A DNA stretch of 64,000 nucleotides from Scenedesmus sp. ARA3 (Eukaryota; Chlorophyta; Chlorophyceae; Sphaeropleales; Scenedesmaceae), in NCBI GenBank assembly GCA_004335835.1, contig RWJK01001782.1, positions 150,418 through 214,417 of the forward strand, in the 5' to 3' direction. The notes beneath the pieces were generated by a model. It was not told the DNA's origin. It saw nothing but the letters and a program-made list of their open reading frames with translations, and did no database searches. Shown piece after piece: positions 1 through 11,127 of this stretch. The number at the start of each line of letters is the position of its first letter. Position 1 is the stretch's first letter. A program made the position numbers and the translations under genes.

Positions 1-230
1 CAAAGTTTGTGCTGTGTGTGACTCGTGCTGTGTGTGACGATGCAGCCTGAAGCGCATATATAGCGCCTAAATGGGGCTGCCCTGCTCCACTGCCCACCAC
101 CATACACCAGTCTGCCCACCTGCGCATCTTCACCTCTAACATGCATGCCAAATTTTCAACAATCAACTTCCCAAACCTCACTTGCTGCTCCTTGTTCTCT
201 GCAACCGCCGCCTGCCTTTCAACGCAACAG

Positions 231-609
231 CAACCGCGACGACAACATTGCGATCTACGCGCCAACCCCAGAGCTGCAAAAGCAGCGCGGCTGCTGGGCG
301 GCTGCTGCAGGCGTGGCCTGGGGAGCGCCGCATATGCTGTGGTGGGCCTTTTATGACAACGAACAAACCCGATCTGGCGCGTATCGCGGCTACTGGCTCG
401 TTGATAACGGCAACAGGGATACGCCGCTGTTTAGGGCATATCAGCAGTACTTTTCAGATGCCCAGGAGTTTGTAAGATCTGTGATCGCTGCAACCGGCAA
501 GCCGCCGTCAGACTACGGGTTTAGGGTTTGGGCTACGGAGCGGCTGATCCAACTGTCAGGAAAGACAGACGTGCCGGCTAGGCCAGCTGTGCGCTACTGG
601 GGCAGCTGA
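231..609 (+). CDS. C-terminal exon of a glycoside-hydrolase-like protein (partial)
   Basis: The last exon of a gene that begins before the window. An acceptor (CAACAG) ends at 230, and the reading frame runs to TGA at 607-609. Readable segments are WGAPHMLWWAFYDNE, RGYWLVDNGN and a helical tail RAYQQYFSDAQEFV. From general knowledge, many secreted cellulase/glycoside-hydrolase superfamily proteins end in a similar order: a strand with W-A/Q-x-Y-x-N-E, then G-F/Y-W-L-I/V-D, then a helix. I infer a polysaccharide-acting TIM-barrel enzyme, with family and substrate unknown. The catalytic residues would lie in exons outside the window. A local ATG at 145 is in frame but is preceded by non-coding-looking sequence and is probably intronic. 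Confidence is moderate that this is coding and low on the exact family. Confidence 0.5.
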
Positions 610-1782
610 GGTTTCAACGTCTCAGCGCTGTGTGCGCAGCAGAGCAGCCATGTTGACTGCTCACAGTTGGTGCTGTGCATGCTGCGCAGCAACACCTGAG
701 CATGCGACATGCTGCTAGGCTGGCGTGCCTGGTATTGGCTACGTGCCGGGGCCTGCAGCCTGTGCGATATCTGCACTGCTAGCAGCTACCGTCGCCATCT
801 TGTTGCTGCAAATGCGCTGCAAGGCGCTCTGGCATTGCCTTTGCATTCCTTGCTGGCGATCTTGTTTGAAAACCTGTTTGGAATGAGGCTGGCTGTGTTG
901 TCGTTGACCGCTGTAGGCAAGACAGCATAGAAGCTTGCACAGTATTACGAGTATCGTTAGTGTGCTGCAACACAGCACATAGAGATGACTGGGACTGGGT
1001 ATGCTTGTGTTACCTCAGCGTGCACAGTTTGGTTGACCTTGTAGCATGCACAGTTTGCATCGCCTCTTAAGATGCATTGGTGCGACCTTGCGCAAGCACA
1101 GCTTTTGTGACCTCAGGGCATGATGCACGGCTGATGGCGCTAAGCATGTGCATGACGTGCATGCTGTTGCTGCTGCTGCATGCTGTTGCTGCTGCTGCAT
1201 GCTGTTGCATGCGGTTGCTGCTATTGCTGCTGCTGCATGATGTGCATTCTGTGCATGATGCAGCAGCCCTCTGGGTGATCAAGCCACTCGCAGCAACAGC
1301 CTTGACTGACTGATGTTGCGTATTAGCACACACCAGGGTTGTGGCTAACGGCAGTGCGTCCATCATGATTGTGCCTTTGCACATGTGCATGCAAGGGTCG
1401 AGTGACTTCCAGCAGAAACACAAGCAGACACTGGCAAAGGGGTACGCTGCTGGCACACCTATGAAGCAGCGCAGCAGGCAGAGTGCTGTGCCTTGAGCCC
1501 TGTAGGGCAGCAAGTGACACAGCATGCCTTCCTGCAGGCTAGTATGTGTATGTGTACAGTCATGCTGTTTCAAGCCCCTGCGCTGGTTGATAGGCGTGCC
1601 TGCAGCGTTCCCTGTTGCCCATGACATGCTGTTTTCAGCCCCTGTGGGCATCCCTATTGAACCCCCATCTGCTGCTTCGCCTGATCCTTGTGCTGCAGCT
1701 GGTTGCAGCACAGGCAGGGATTCTTTACGCATGCAACTGCAAAGCAGACCGCTCTATGTGGTGTAGGTGTTATATGGACACG

Positions 1783-1823
<41 letters not shown>
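1783..1823. repeat. (CTG)n microsatellite
   Basis: An uninterrupted CTG run of about 14 units lying in the spacer, not in a recognised exon. Confidence 0.9.
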
Positions 1824-1824
<1 letters not shown>

Positions 1825-2204
1825 ATGATGGTGCGCCAAGCATGGCCCTGCCTGCTCATCGCCACACGTTTAAGCTGAACCCGGTTTGCAAGTGGTCACG
1901 AGTGTTATGAAGCATTTCTGAAGTGTTCTGTAGGATGATGCTAGTACAAGTCACGGGTCTCTCTTACTGGGCATGCATGCAGCGGCCTCAAAGGCCTCAT
2001 GCAGACCTACCTGTTTGAACAGAACCTGCGCGTGATTCTGCCATGTCAACCCTGTTCAACTTGCCTTTTATGCATAGCTGTTCAGCTGTGGGTCAACTGC
2101 AGTGGGGCTTGCAGGCTGTGATGTTGTGGTAGCGGCACAATTTGCTCCAGCTGGCTGGCTGGCTGGCATAGTCTGCTCCAGCTGGCTGGCTGGCACTGCC
2201 TGCC

Positions 2205-2303
2205 AGGCTGCTCATACGCGGCTGCTGTCTTGCTGACAGGCTGCTCATACGCAGCTGCTGCCTTGCTGACAGGCTGCTCATACGCAGCTGCTGCCTTGCT
2301 GAC
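2205..2303. repeat. 33-bp tandem repeat, 3 copies
   Basis: Units begin AGGCTGCTCATACGC at 2205, 2238 and 2271, exactly 33 bp apart, with one or two mismatches between units. Confidence 0.9.
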
Positions 2304-3035
2304 AGGCACTGCCTGGCAGCCTGTTCAGATGCAGCTGAGCTAGCTAGAGCTGCATGCTACTGCCTGAGAGGTTTCTCATGCTTGGTGGTGCAACGTAGAT
2401 AGCACTTGGAAAGAGCTGTGCTTTGAAACTACATGCGTGTGTGTAGGGGCATTGGTGTGTGCTCTACTCGTGACGCCGCTCTGGTATCAACATGCGTGCT
2501 GGTTTTGCTGTGGCAAACGCAAGCCAGTGTTGTGCTATGGGAGCGAGGGAGAGATAAGGGGAAGCTCTATGCGATTGCTTAGCTGCTGCTCAGCTACTGC
2601 TGCATGCACCTGCTGCAAGCGTATATGTGCAGCTTGCACGCCTTGATTGTGTGCACTGTCAAAGCAGCACTGCAGTGGCACTGGTTGCTGCCAGCGGCTG
2701 AACTGCGCTGCTGCTATGGCTGTAGGGCAGCAGCAGGTGGGAGCGCGCACACAGCGCATGCATGATATGTGCAGCTGCTTGTTGGTTATCGAGAGGGTTG
2801 TAGCTCATGTTGATGATGATAGTATTGGCACTTCAAGTGAAGGTCAGGTCATGCATTGTGCAAGTACGGTGTTCTGCTGAGCAAGCAGCAGGGTGTTCTG
2901 TGGAGATGTAGTTGTAAGACTTGTGAACTCCAGTCACTGATAGCGCTGAGTTCGTGCATTTGAAGCCGATGTGAGCAGCTCAGGCGTGTGCCAGCTTGCA
3001 GTCAACCAGCCTGTCTGCAAACATTGGAGTGCAGC

Positions 3036-3582
3036 ATGGCCCTGGCAGGTGTTCGCTCTGCCGCCATTGTGCATGCTTCACACCAACTGCCGGAACAATT
3101 CAGAACTATACCGAGAGCACAAGCGTCGTCTTCAAAGCGAATCAAAGAACAGAAACGCTCTCAAACCCTCGTGCTCACCTCCACAGAGGATTAGCCTCCC
3201 CCGGGTCCGCTCAGATGCCACTTGGCAGCCGCTGTGCTTGACGTTTTATTGTACGCTTGGAATAATCATAACATCATTGCTTCTCCAAATGCCGTCCATC
3301 GCGTTCACGCAGCGTGGACGAGCAAAGAACCAGCTTGCTGCAGCCCTTGCTTCTGCAGAATCCACATTCAAGCATACGATACAACTCAACTGCCACCGCG
3401 AACAATACCTTGCAGCCTTGGCCTCTGAGTATCTGCACCCACCTGGCTTCTACCACGTGCAGCAGCTTCCTGCACTGCACATTAAAGCTTTCAACCTGTC
3501 TGCAGAGCTGTACACGTGCCTGCTGGCAGCGGGACTAGCAGGAGCCATCGAGTGGAAGGTCAGCTACAGCGACCAGCAGTCT

Positions 3583-3625
<43 letters not shown>

Positions 3626-3657
3626 GTGAGCAGCAGCACGAGCAGCAGCGGCGGGCT

Positions 3658-3697
<40 letters not shown>

Positions 3698-6058
3698 CCC
3701 AGCAGCAGCAGCCGGCTCAGCAGCAGCAGCAGCAGCAGGAAGGGCAGCAGCAGTCCCAGCAGCAGCAGGAGCTGCCACAACAAGAGGACAATGATGCAGC
3801 TGCTGCTTCTGCAGCCCAGGAAATAGACCACATAGCTATCCTCAACGCGTGCAAGCTGCCGCCAGCATGCAACCTGCTGCTGATAGAGCTGCAAGCAGGA
3901 GCTGCATGCTTGACGTATGCAGAACAATGTGCTGCTGCGTTTGCGCTGCTGAGCTGTGCACCAGTGGCATTTGTGGCAGCAGAGTGGTGTCCAGCTGTGG
4001 ATGAAGCAGCAAGCAGCCCCGCAGGCAGGGTGTGGGGCGTGTGCAGCAGCTACTGGGAACTTGAAGAGGTGCGAGCTGTGAGGTGTAACCGGTATGTCTC
4101 CTGCAACAGCAGTAACAGTAACACTTTTCTCCTGCAAGTGTGTGCATGCCTGCAAGAGGTGTAATGGGGTGGTTGGTGTAATTGGGTGATGTACTTCGAA
4201 AGAGCAGCTGGGCAGGATGTGTGCGTGCCTGCTGCTTAGAAGTGTGAGCACGCAGGGCAGCATGTGTATGTGCCTGCTGCTTAGAAGTGTGTCCACAGGA
4301 CTGCATGTGCATTTGCCTGCTGCTTAGAGGTGTGCACACAGGGCAGCATGTGCATTTGCCTGCCACACGGAAGTGTGCACAGAGGGCAGCATGTGTGGTG
4401 CATGTGTGCAGCCTTGATGGGCATTTTCTGCAAGCAGACAAACAGTCGAGCCATGTGCAGATGCTTTTGCAGAGCTCCAGTACCCATCACCATACATCCA
4501 GACAATTGCTGGGTCCAAACAAAAACTCTGTTACGATTCAACTGCTGTTTGGTACTCCATTTGCCGCATGCTTGTGCTGCTGCAGCGGCTGCGGGGCGAC
4601 CTGCAGCGCGGTGACCTGCATAAAGCAGCAGCGCTGAGGGAGGAGCTGCTTGCTGACATCAGTCACAGAGTGGCACCCTACAGGTGAGACCTGCTGCATG
4701 TTTCGAGGGCAACTTTGCATATTGTGCTGGTCTATGAGAAGCAGCAGCACTGAGAGAAGAGCTACTTGCTGACATCAGTCACAGAGTTGCACCCTACAGG
4801 TGAGACCTGCTGCATGTGTTACGTGCAACCCCTGCATATGGTGCTGGTGCGGCTTGTTCTGGTCTACAGCGCTGAGGAAGGAGCTGCTGACTAACATCAG
4901 TCACAGAGTGGCACCCTACAGGTGAGATGAAACACAATTTTGTATGTGATGCAGGCGATATCAAGCGGTCCTGCATGTGGTGATGAACATGGTGAGACCG
5001 ATGCGGCATACAATGGTGAACATGTCACTGTCAAATTCTTGTGTTGCAGCCAGGCCGGAATGCGGTTCTGAAGTGTCCTTTGCATGCAGTGAGTGATTGA
5101 GTGACTTCCCAGGCAGGTCTGCGGCTCCTGAGTACGTTACGGCTGGAGGCGCCCCTGGGCTCCACACCCTATACCTGTCCGCTTGCACCCTAGGGCACAA
5201 GCGGGGCGGTCAATTGACGCGCTCATTTGAGGCGTGGCTTTTTGCGGTGGTCTGGCTCGCCTATGCCTTGCTTTCGTTTCTGTGCTGTGCTCAGGCTGCA
5301 TGCATCACAAGGCTCGCAGCAGCCAGTGCATTCAACATGCAATGCAGTTGCCACACACTGCCGCTGCTGTGTCTTCCTGTACGTCCCGCAGGGAGGTTGA
5401 CACCACGCTGCACTTTGCCAAGAGAGGGGTGCTGGCGCTCGTGCCATTTGGCGTGCATGCCACCAATGCACTCGGGCTAATGCGGCTAGCGCGAAGAGTC
5501 CTGCAAGTAACAGGCATGGGTGGCAGCAGACAGGCCAAGCGCAGCGTCTCATATGAGGCCCGCCGCGGCGGCTTCAAAGTAACAGCATTTGAATCCGTGG
5601 GCGAGGTATATGGTTTAATTGTGCAGGGTAGTGTGGTGGGTGAGGCCCTGGCGGCAGCAGTTACGGCGTCGAGCGTTGCTGCTGGTGCTGCTGCTGCCGT
5701 TCATACGGTTAGCTTGCTGGATGCGTTCACGCTAGGCACGGTGTGTGTTGTTACCGGAATGGTGAGTGCGTGGGGTGCAGCAGTGTGCAGGCCAGCTACT
5801 GTGGATGGCATGGCTCGGGCTGTTGCTGCGCAGCAGCTGGCTGCAGCGCTGCAGCCCAGCATGCGGGCAGTGACTGTCGGCAGGGACAGCAGCAGCAACA
5901 GCAGCTATGGTATTTGAGGGGTTGTGGTACAGCAGTGACTGTCGGCCACATTCCATGAGCTAAGTGTGCTGTTATTGGATGCAGTCGGTGAGGATCAGGT
6001 GGAGGCAATGTCTACTGCAATGAACCTATACATGGACCGTGTTGTGCCATTACGTTGA
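3036..6058 (+). CDS. Unidentified UVR-motif-like protein with poly-Gln tract and hydrophobic C-terminus
   Basis: Six phase-consistent exons give 549 aa: 3036-3170, 3313-4068, 4586-4683, 5117-5233, 5392-5869, 5993-6058. The N-terminus (MALAGVRSAAIVHASH, then R/K/S-rich) resembles an organelle transit peptide. Exon 2 holds a poly-Gln tract (about 3583-3770) between two conserved-looking segments. The exon 2/3 junction reads ELEERLRGDLQRGDL then KAAALREELL, which resembles a UVR helix-pair motif (L-R-x-x-L, D-x-x-x-A-A-x-L-R). Exons 4-5 contain hydrophobic Ala/Gly-rich stretches (GVLALVPFGV; LLDAFTLGTVCVVTG) that could touch a membrane. I cannot name the protein. Plastid UVR proteins such as EXECUTER, or dynamin-like FZL, are only ideas to test. 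The donor of exon 4 (GTGGCT) and the last acceptor are the weakest boundaries. Alternatives are a different start (ATG 3073 in the open exon-2 frame) or extra exons. Confidence 0.45.
4226..4400. repeat. 43-45-bp tandem repeat, 4 copies (intronic)
   Basis: Units begin TGCCTGCTGCTTAGA near 4226, 4271 and 4314, with a diverged unit at 4357. They lie in intron 2 of the UVR-like gene. Confidence 0.8.
4739..4921 (+). repeat. Two exon echoes of UVR-like exon 3
   Basis: Segments 4739-4799 and 4869-4921 repeat the 3' part of exon 3 (sense AALREELLADISHRVAPYR with one to three changes). Each ends in the same donor, CAGGTGAGA. Spacing is about 120 bp. They could be spliced in only with a frame change, so I treat them as intronic duplicates. 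Confidence 0.75.
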
Positions 6059-6594
6059 GTTATGCTTGCTTGTAATGTCTGACCGGCATGCACGCTGTAA
6101 CCTCTTTATACAGTGTATTACCACGCACACCAGTCAGCAGTGTTGCAGTGTCGAGGCACCAACTCTTTGATTTGACTGCAGACTGGATGCAGTTGCATGT
6201 ACTGAGCAAGTGACTCCCGGGAGTCCTGGGCCCGGTGTTGCAACGGGTATATTGTGCCAAGGGGTGCAAAGCACAACTTGTTTTGGCAATGCACCCATTT
6301 CCTTCAACCTGAAGTTCAGGTTGATTGAAGTGCCTGCTGCCGTGCCTAGCAACTGCAGCTTGGCGTTTTTGAATTCCAATGTAGCCCTGTGCGACTCGCG
6401 TTCCAACAGATTCTGGCCAAGAGCTAGGAGCGCTGAAAGAGCTCAAGCTGTAAAACAGTGGGTGCTCACACAATGTGTATCTTTGGTTACCAGGAAAGGT
6501 TGTACAAGGTTTCTAGAGTCACGAAGCGCTGTAGCCACCTGAACTTGCACCACCAGTGGTGATGCTGAACATCAATGGCATGCAGGTTACACCG

Positions 6595-7148
6595 GGCACA
6601 CCCTCCCATATAAAGTAAGCTATGGCTTGATCAGTAACAGGATGATGATGGTGATGCTGAACATGATGATAACCTGGGCCACAACGCTGTTATCGCCCAC
6701 ACAAGCGCTGCTGTCACATGAACGCGCCACAACTGCACCTGGCCGCACCAAGTTGCTAGCTGCCAAGCCCACCCATGTAGCACATGCTGGTGCATCCTTG
6801 AGTTTAGGTGGATGCTCATTCAAACTGTCCGACTGGTAACCAGACACTGTCCTAAACAGGTGGCCAGGGATCGCATGCCAGGGTGCACAACACCATCCCA
6901 CTGGCTGGTGAATGCAGGTGCCGCAGACGCTTCAAACTGTCCGACTGGTGGCCAGAAACGGTCCAACACAGGCGGCCAGGGAGCTCGGTCAATTGGGGTC
7001 CATGTGGTAGTGCGAGCTGCGAGCTCAGCCGAGGGAGCCGCGCCCCTCCAGTGGTCCGTTGACATTGCCCTCCATTGGGGCGCGGGGCCGATGGCGTCGA
7101 TTGGTCACACCGGCACACCCTCCCATATAAAGTAAGCTATGGCTTGAT
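6595..7148 (+). repeat. 37-bp direct repeat pair enclosing a second repeat pair
   Basis: An identical 37-bp segment starting GGCACACCCTCCCATATAAA occurs at 6595-6631 and 7112-7148, 517 bp apart. Between them, a segment starting CAAACTGTCCGACTGGT recurs at 6821 and 6933 (112 bp apart) with substitutions. The repeat contains a TATAAA-like core. The arrangement could be a small terminal-repeat element or a local duplication. Confidence 0.7.
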
Positions 7149-7367
7149 GGGTACCATGATTATGAGGCAGCTGCGGCCCAGTGCCCAAGGCTGCTGGCTG
7201 GGAGCTAGGGGCAACAGCAAGGTGGTGGCCAGAGCTTCAAAGCCTTGTGCTAGTAGACCCAGTGCTTGCTGATGATGCCGGCTGCAGTGATGTTGGGGCC
7301 AGGCCGCGCTCGGGAGCTCATGAGCAATGTCGCCTGCAAAACGGCAGCCTGAGGGAGTACGTGCAAC

Positions 7368-7368
<1 letters not shown>

Positions 7369-7425
<57 letters not shown>
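7369..7425. repeat. (CAG)19 microsatellite
   Basis: An uninterrupted CAG run of 19 units, not inside a recognised exon. Confidence 0.95.
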
Positions 7426-7427
<2 letters not shown>

Positions 7428-7954
7428 TGAGCTATGGGTGAAGAGGTGTGCTGGCAGCTAGATGTTCCCAGAGAGTTTGCATATGGGATGTAAGCATGTA
7501 GACATCCTGAGCACTCTCAATCAACATTTGCGTCAAAACCATCGACTTGCTAGGACTGGCAAAGACACAACGATTCATGAGATGTGTGTGCAGCAGCGCA
7601 TTGGGTGAACGCATGCAGCCGTGCACGCAGCTGCATGCTGGGCAGCCCTGGCTGCATGTGCGTTGCCAACATGCATTCATATGAATGGGCGTAGCAAGCG
7701 TTGATGTGCCCGCCGACAGCACACAGGCAGCTGCCCAGTGCACACCCAGGCATACAAAAAAGTACTCTCAGAACACAACAATGTTGTCGGCAGGATGCGA
7801 ACTCAGCACCCTTCTCCCAGCGGCTGCCAGACCCACCACAACCACCCACAGTCACACACCGCCCCACTCACCACACACCTGATACGTTGCCTCGCTGATT
7901 TGGCCAGGCGCCGGCAGCACCAGCTCGCTCGAACACCCCTTGACCCATAGCACA

Positions 7955-7985
<31 letters not shown>

Positions 7986-8092
7986 TCAAAATGCCAGTTT
8001 TGTTTTGTCACCCCGTCAGCAACCTGCACCCTACTGCTGGTGACATCCGTCGCAGCAAGCAACAAGGCGGCTGACGTTGCGAGCAGCAGCAG

Positions 8093-8288
8093 CACCAGGC
8101 AGCCTCTGGCCTGGCACTTGCGCTGATGCTGCAGCAGCAGCGGCAGCAGCAGCAGCACCAGGCAGCCTCTGGCCTGGCACTTGCGCTGATGCTGCAGCCG
8201 CAGCGGCAGCAGCAGCAGCACCAGGCAGCCTCTGGCCTGGCACTCGCGCTGATGCTTCAGCAGCAGCAGCAGCAGCAGCGGCACCAGG
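8093..8288. repeat. 63-bp minisatellite, 3 copies plus a partial
   Basis: Units start CACCAGGCAGCCTCTGGCCT at 8093, 8156 and 8219, exactly 63 bp apart, with a partial fourth at 8282. Each contains a CAG run. The period is a multiple of three, so all frames stay open through it. I do not take that as evidence of coding. Confidence 0.85.
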
Positions 8289-8797
8289 CAGCCGGCACCG
8301 CACGCTCAGCCCGTCAGCGAGTAGCAACCTGAGGCTGGCACCATCCCTCAAACTACTCTGCTGCTGCTGCTGCTGCTGCCGCTGCTGCTGCTGAAGCATC
8401 AGCGCAAGTGCCAGGCCAGAGGTCGGCTCATGTGGGGCCCAACACACGCAACACGGTGGGGAGTTGGCTGCCAGCATGAGCAAAGGGGCCTCACGAATGG
8501 CGTTGCTGCTGCTGCCGCTGCTGCTGCTGCTGCACGTCCAGCATTGCCAGGGTGTCCTTGCAAGCAGCAGCAAAAGCATCCATAACAGATTCTGCTGCTT
8601 CTGGGTGGTGGCTGCAGGCTGTGCTGCTGCCAGGCTGTCAGCTGGCTTGCTGCTGCTGCTGCTGGTGCGATGTGCTGCTGCCTAGCACGCATGTGCTCCA
8701 AAGCTGCTTTGCATGCCGCCGCCGCCGTCGCCGCCGCTGCTGCTGCTGCTGCTGCTTTTTTGCTAGATACCGCTGCACACTCCAGCAGCTTCGAATG

Positions 8798-9973
8798 TCA
8801 CGACGCCTTCTTGCCGGCGGATTTGTCGTCCTTCTTGTGCGCTGAGTCAGAAGTTGTTATGTGCGCTGAGTCACCGGCTGAAAAGCCCAGCCATTGCAAT
8901 ACTGGCAGATTGCTCTGTGTGGCAGGGCAGGCAGGCGCACAGAATCGCATGGTAAGCGCCATCCTGTGAGCACCATTAATTGGCTGTCCAAAAAGGTCCC
9001 GCTCCTTTGCTGGGCTCTGAGCAATACATGCAACACTGTCACAGGCCAAACCCTGAGCCTCTAGGCGCACTTGAGCCAAGTGCCCAGCACATGAGATGCT
9101 GAATGCTGCGTCAACTCCCTTGACACGCTGAATGCTGCGTCCCAGCACATGACACGCTGAATGCTGCGTTAACTCCCTTGTAACCTGCAACGCAGCTGAT
9201 GCTACGAAAGCTGGAGTAAAAGGTTGACTCACCACACAGTCACCAGCCTCCTGTGCAAACTGCTTCAGGTCCCCCCCACAACTCCCTCAACGCCCCTGAA
9301 CAGCAACAGCAGTAGCAAACACGTCACATTGCTGCTGCAGCAGTTGAAGCGCGTCATACGGGGAGTGGGTTGAGCAGATGATGATGGCTGCCTGATCTGC
9401 AGACTGCGACCTCATTGTCACCCGCCGTCATTAGCTTGCAGCTCTCCCCCAAGCGCTACGCATGTGAGCCGCTTGCCATGCTACAGTGCGACAGCGGCGT
9501 TGTGCGCGCTCGGCAGTTCACGCTCATAAGCTGCCGCAAACGCTTTGTTGTAGGCACCATGAACACCGCCGCACCATCAGCTGCGTGGGCCTTATCCTTC
9601 TGCCCGCATATACTTTCATTGGACGCTGCCCATCTGCTGTGCCAGTGCTCTCTTCTAATACAACTACAGCTGTGCAGCAAGTGCCAGCCTAGGGCGCGCC
9701 ACAGCATGCCTGGATAGAAACAGGGCAGGACGAGCATTCCCGGCACCCACCTGCAGCACCTTCGCCAGCATTATACTCATCCATCAGCCTGGCTTGAATG
9801 CTGCCAAGTCTTATCAACTCAGCAACAATTTCCACTAATCGGTCGTTGTCCTTGGCAGGCCCTAGCTGCAGCTGCTCTCGCAGCTGCTGCCGCAATCTTT
9901 TAGATGTAGCCTGCACATGCTCCCACTCCGCGGTTCGAAGCCCGCAGGCTGGCCAGTCCCCGGATGCAGCCAT
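8798..9973 (-). pseudogene. Coding-like minus-strand exons of an unknown, possibly broken gene
   Basis: A plausible first exon runs from ATG at 9973 to a donor after 9751 (MAASGDWPACGLRTAEWEHV, then a charged helix ending NAGEG). Further down on the same strand, protein-like stretches appear near 9460-9550 (AYNKAFAAAYERELPSAHNA), 9370-9410 (ADQAAIIICSTHSPYDALQL) and 8798-9290 (LKQFAQEAGDCVV; AKERDLFGQPINGAHRMAL). They are not in one continuous, phase-consistent model. One has an in-frame TAG followed by more protein-like sequence, and another an in-frame TGA. I cannot name the product. It may be a decayed gene, or a real gene with sequence errors or introns I could not place. Confidence 0.3.
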
Positions 9974-10089
9974 GGTGCCTCTTGCTGTCCTACAGCACGG
10001 AAGCAAGCCACACAATGGATAGTCACCAAGCTCGCATTTGATTGCAAGCTGGTGCGTTTGTTTAGGCGTGCTGGGACTTGATACAATAT

Positions 10090-10092
<3 letters not shown>

Positions 10093-10150
<58 letters not shown>

Positions 10151-10200
10151 NNNNNNNNNNNNNNNNNNNNNNNNNNNNNNNNNNNNNNNNNNNNNNNNNN

Positions 10201-10257
<57 letters not shown>
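10093..10257. repeat. Long (CAG)n array containing an assembly gap
   Basis: CAG runs flank 50 Ns at 10151-10200. The true array length is unknown. It sits just upstream (minus sense) of the unknown exon at 9751-9973 and is followed by unremarkable sequence to 11.1 kb. Confidence 0.95.
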
Positions 10258-10258
<1 letters not shown>

Positions 10259-11127
10259 GACAAGGACAGCCAGTTTCTGCTGCGTAGCAGCCGCCATTTC
10301 GCAAGCTGGTGTCCAGAGCCCACACAGTGCTTCTGGGATCAGCAAAATGTGTGAACTATTGTGCTAGCAGTCGTCTTTTATGGCCCAACAGGTCCAGAGG
10401 TCTGTTAACAATGCCAGTGCACTCAGGGAGAGCAGCACCCCCTCCCCAAGCTTATTGCAGGCAGCAATGCGGCATGCTACTGTTGCAATATCAGCGCACG
10501 TTTCGCTGTTCTTGCTGCACCGCAGCACGCACCGCACCTCACGCAGTAGGTTAGGTACACTGGATGCTGCTGCTCTTGCTTTGCCCGTGAAGTAGCGCAG
10601 CCGTGGACCAAAGAATCTCTTCAAAAACCTAAGAAAAGGCGAAAGCGTTATAAGCGGAACTCAGGTGCTTCGAGAAGAAAGATACAGTTTTGCATGCGCT
10701 GTGCGGAATCAGATGTGCTTCAGAAGCAACAGGCCTTACAGACCTTTCAAGACAATTTACATTGTGCAACGGATCGCTCTGAAGATGAGGCAATGTGCGA
10801 GCCCTTACGGCGGCTGCGCTGCATGCCGCCGCAGACTGCAACACCGCACTGAATGACATCAGTTTTAGACGAATGCCGGCTTAGTTGCTTTGCATGCAGA
10901 TACTGCACAGCGACAATCGCACAGCACAAGACTAATGCACAAGACTGCAGCACACACAGATGTGGCTTGCATTGACATCAGCCGCCGCAGCAACAGGCTG
11001 CTTATGGTGCTGCTGCTCAGCTCAAACTGAGCCTCCAAACAAAAGGCTGCTGTGTCACGCTTCATGCAGCAGAGTTTGTTTAGCACAGCTGCGTGACGTT
11101 GTGCTCTGCACAGAGGTACTTGCCAGT
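10258..11127. other. No gene recognised
   Basis: No convincing exon, RNA gene or long repeat was seen on either strand in this stretch. Confidence 0.4.

Larger units (their letters stand above)
610..3035. other. No gene recognised; repeat-bearing spacer
   Basis: I find no convincing coding exon on either strand. The stretch holds GCTGCTGCA-rich runs near 1160-1240, a CTG run at 1783-1823, GCTG tandem runs near 2150-2195 and a 33-bp tandem repeat at 2205-2303. The open frames here have no protein-like composition. Confidence 0.5.
6059..8797. other. No gene recognised; dispersed and tandem repeats
   Basis: No exon on either strand convinced me. The stretch holds the 37-bp direct repeat pair (6595, 7112), an inner pair (6821, 6933), a CAG run at 7369-7425, CTG runs near 7950 and 8360, and the 63-bp array at 8093-8288. 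Confidence 0.45.

Noticed and set aside
3535..4296. Minus-strand frame rich in Leu opposite the poly-Gln tract
   Set aside because: Shadow of the plus-strand poly-Gln exon.
8093..8288. 63-bp repeat as a coding 21-residue protein repeat
   Set aside because: No flanking conserved sequence, start or splice context; all frames are open because of CAG content.
9456..9560. Alternative genetic code with TAG as Gln (as in some ulvophytes)
   Set aside because: GFAT, UFL1 and DUF3700 end at TAG exactly where their families end; H3 and the carboxypeptidase end at TAA and PCCB at TGA.
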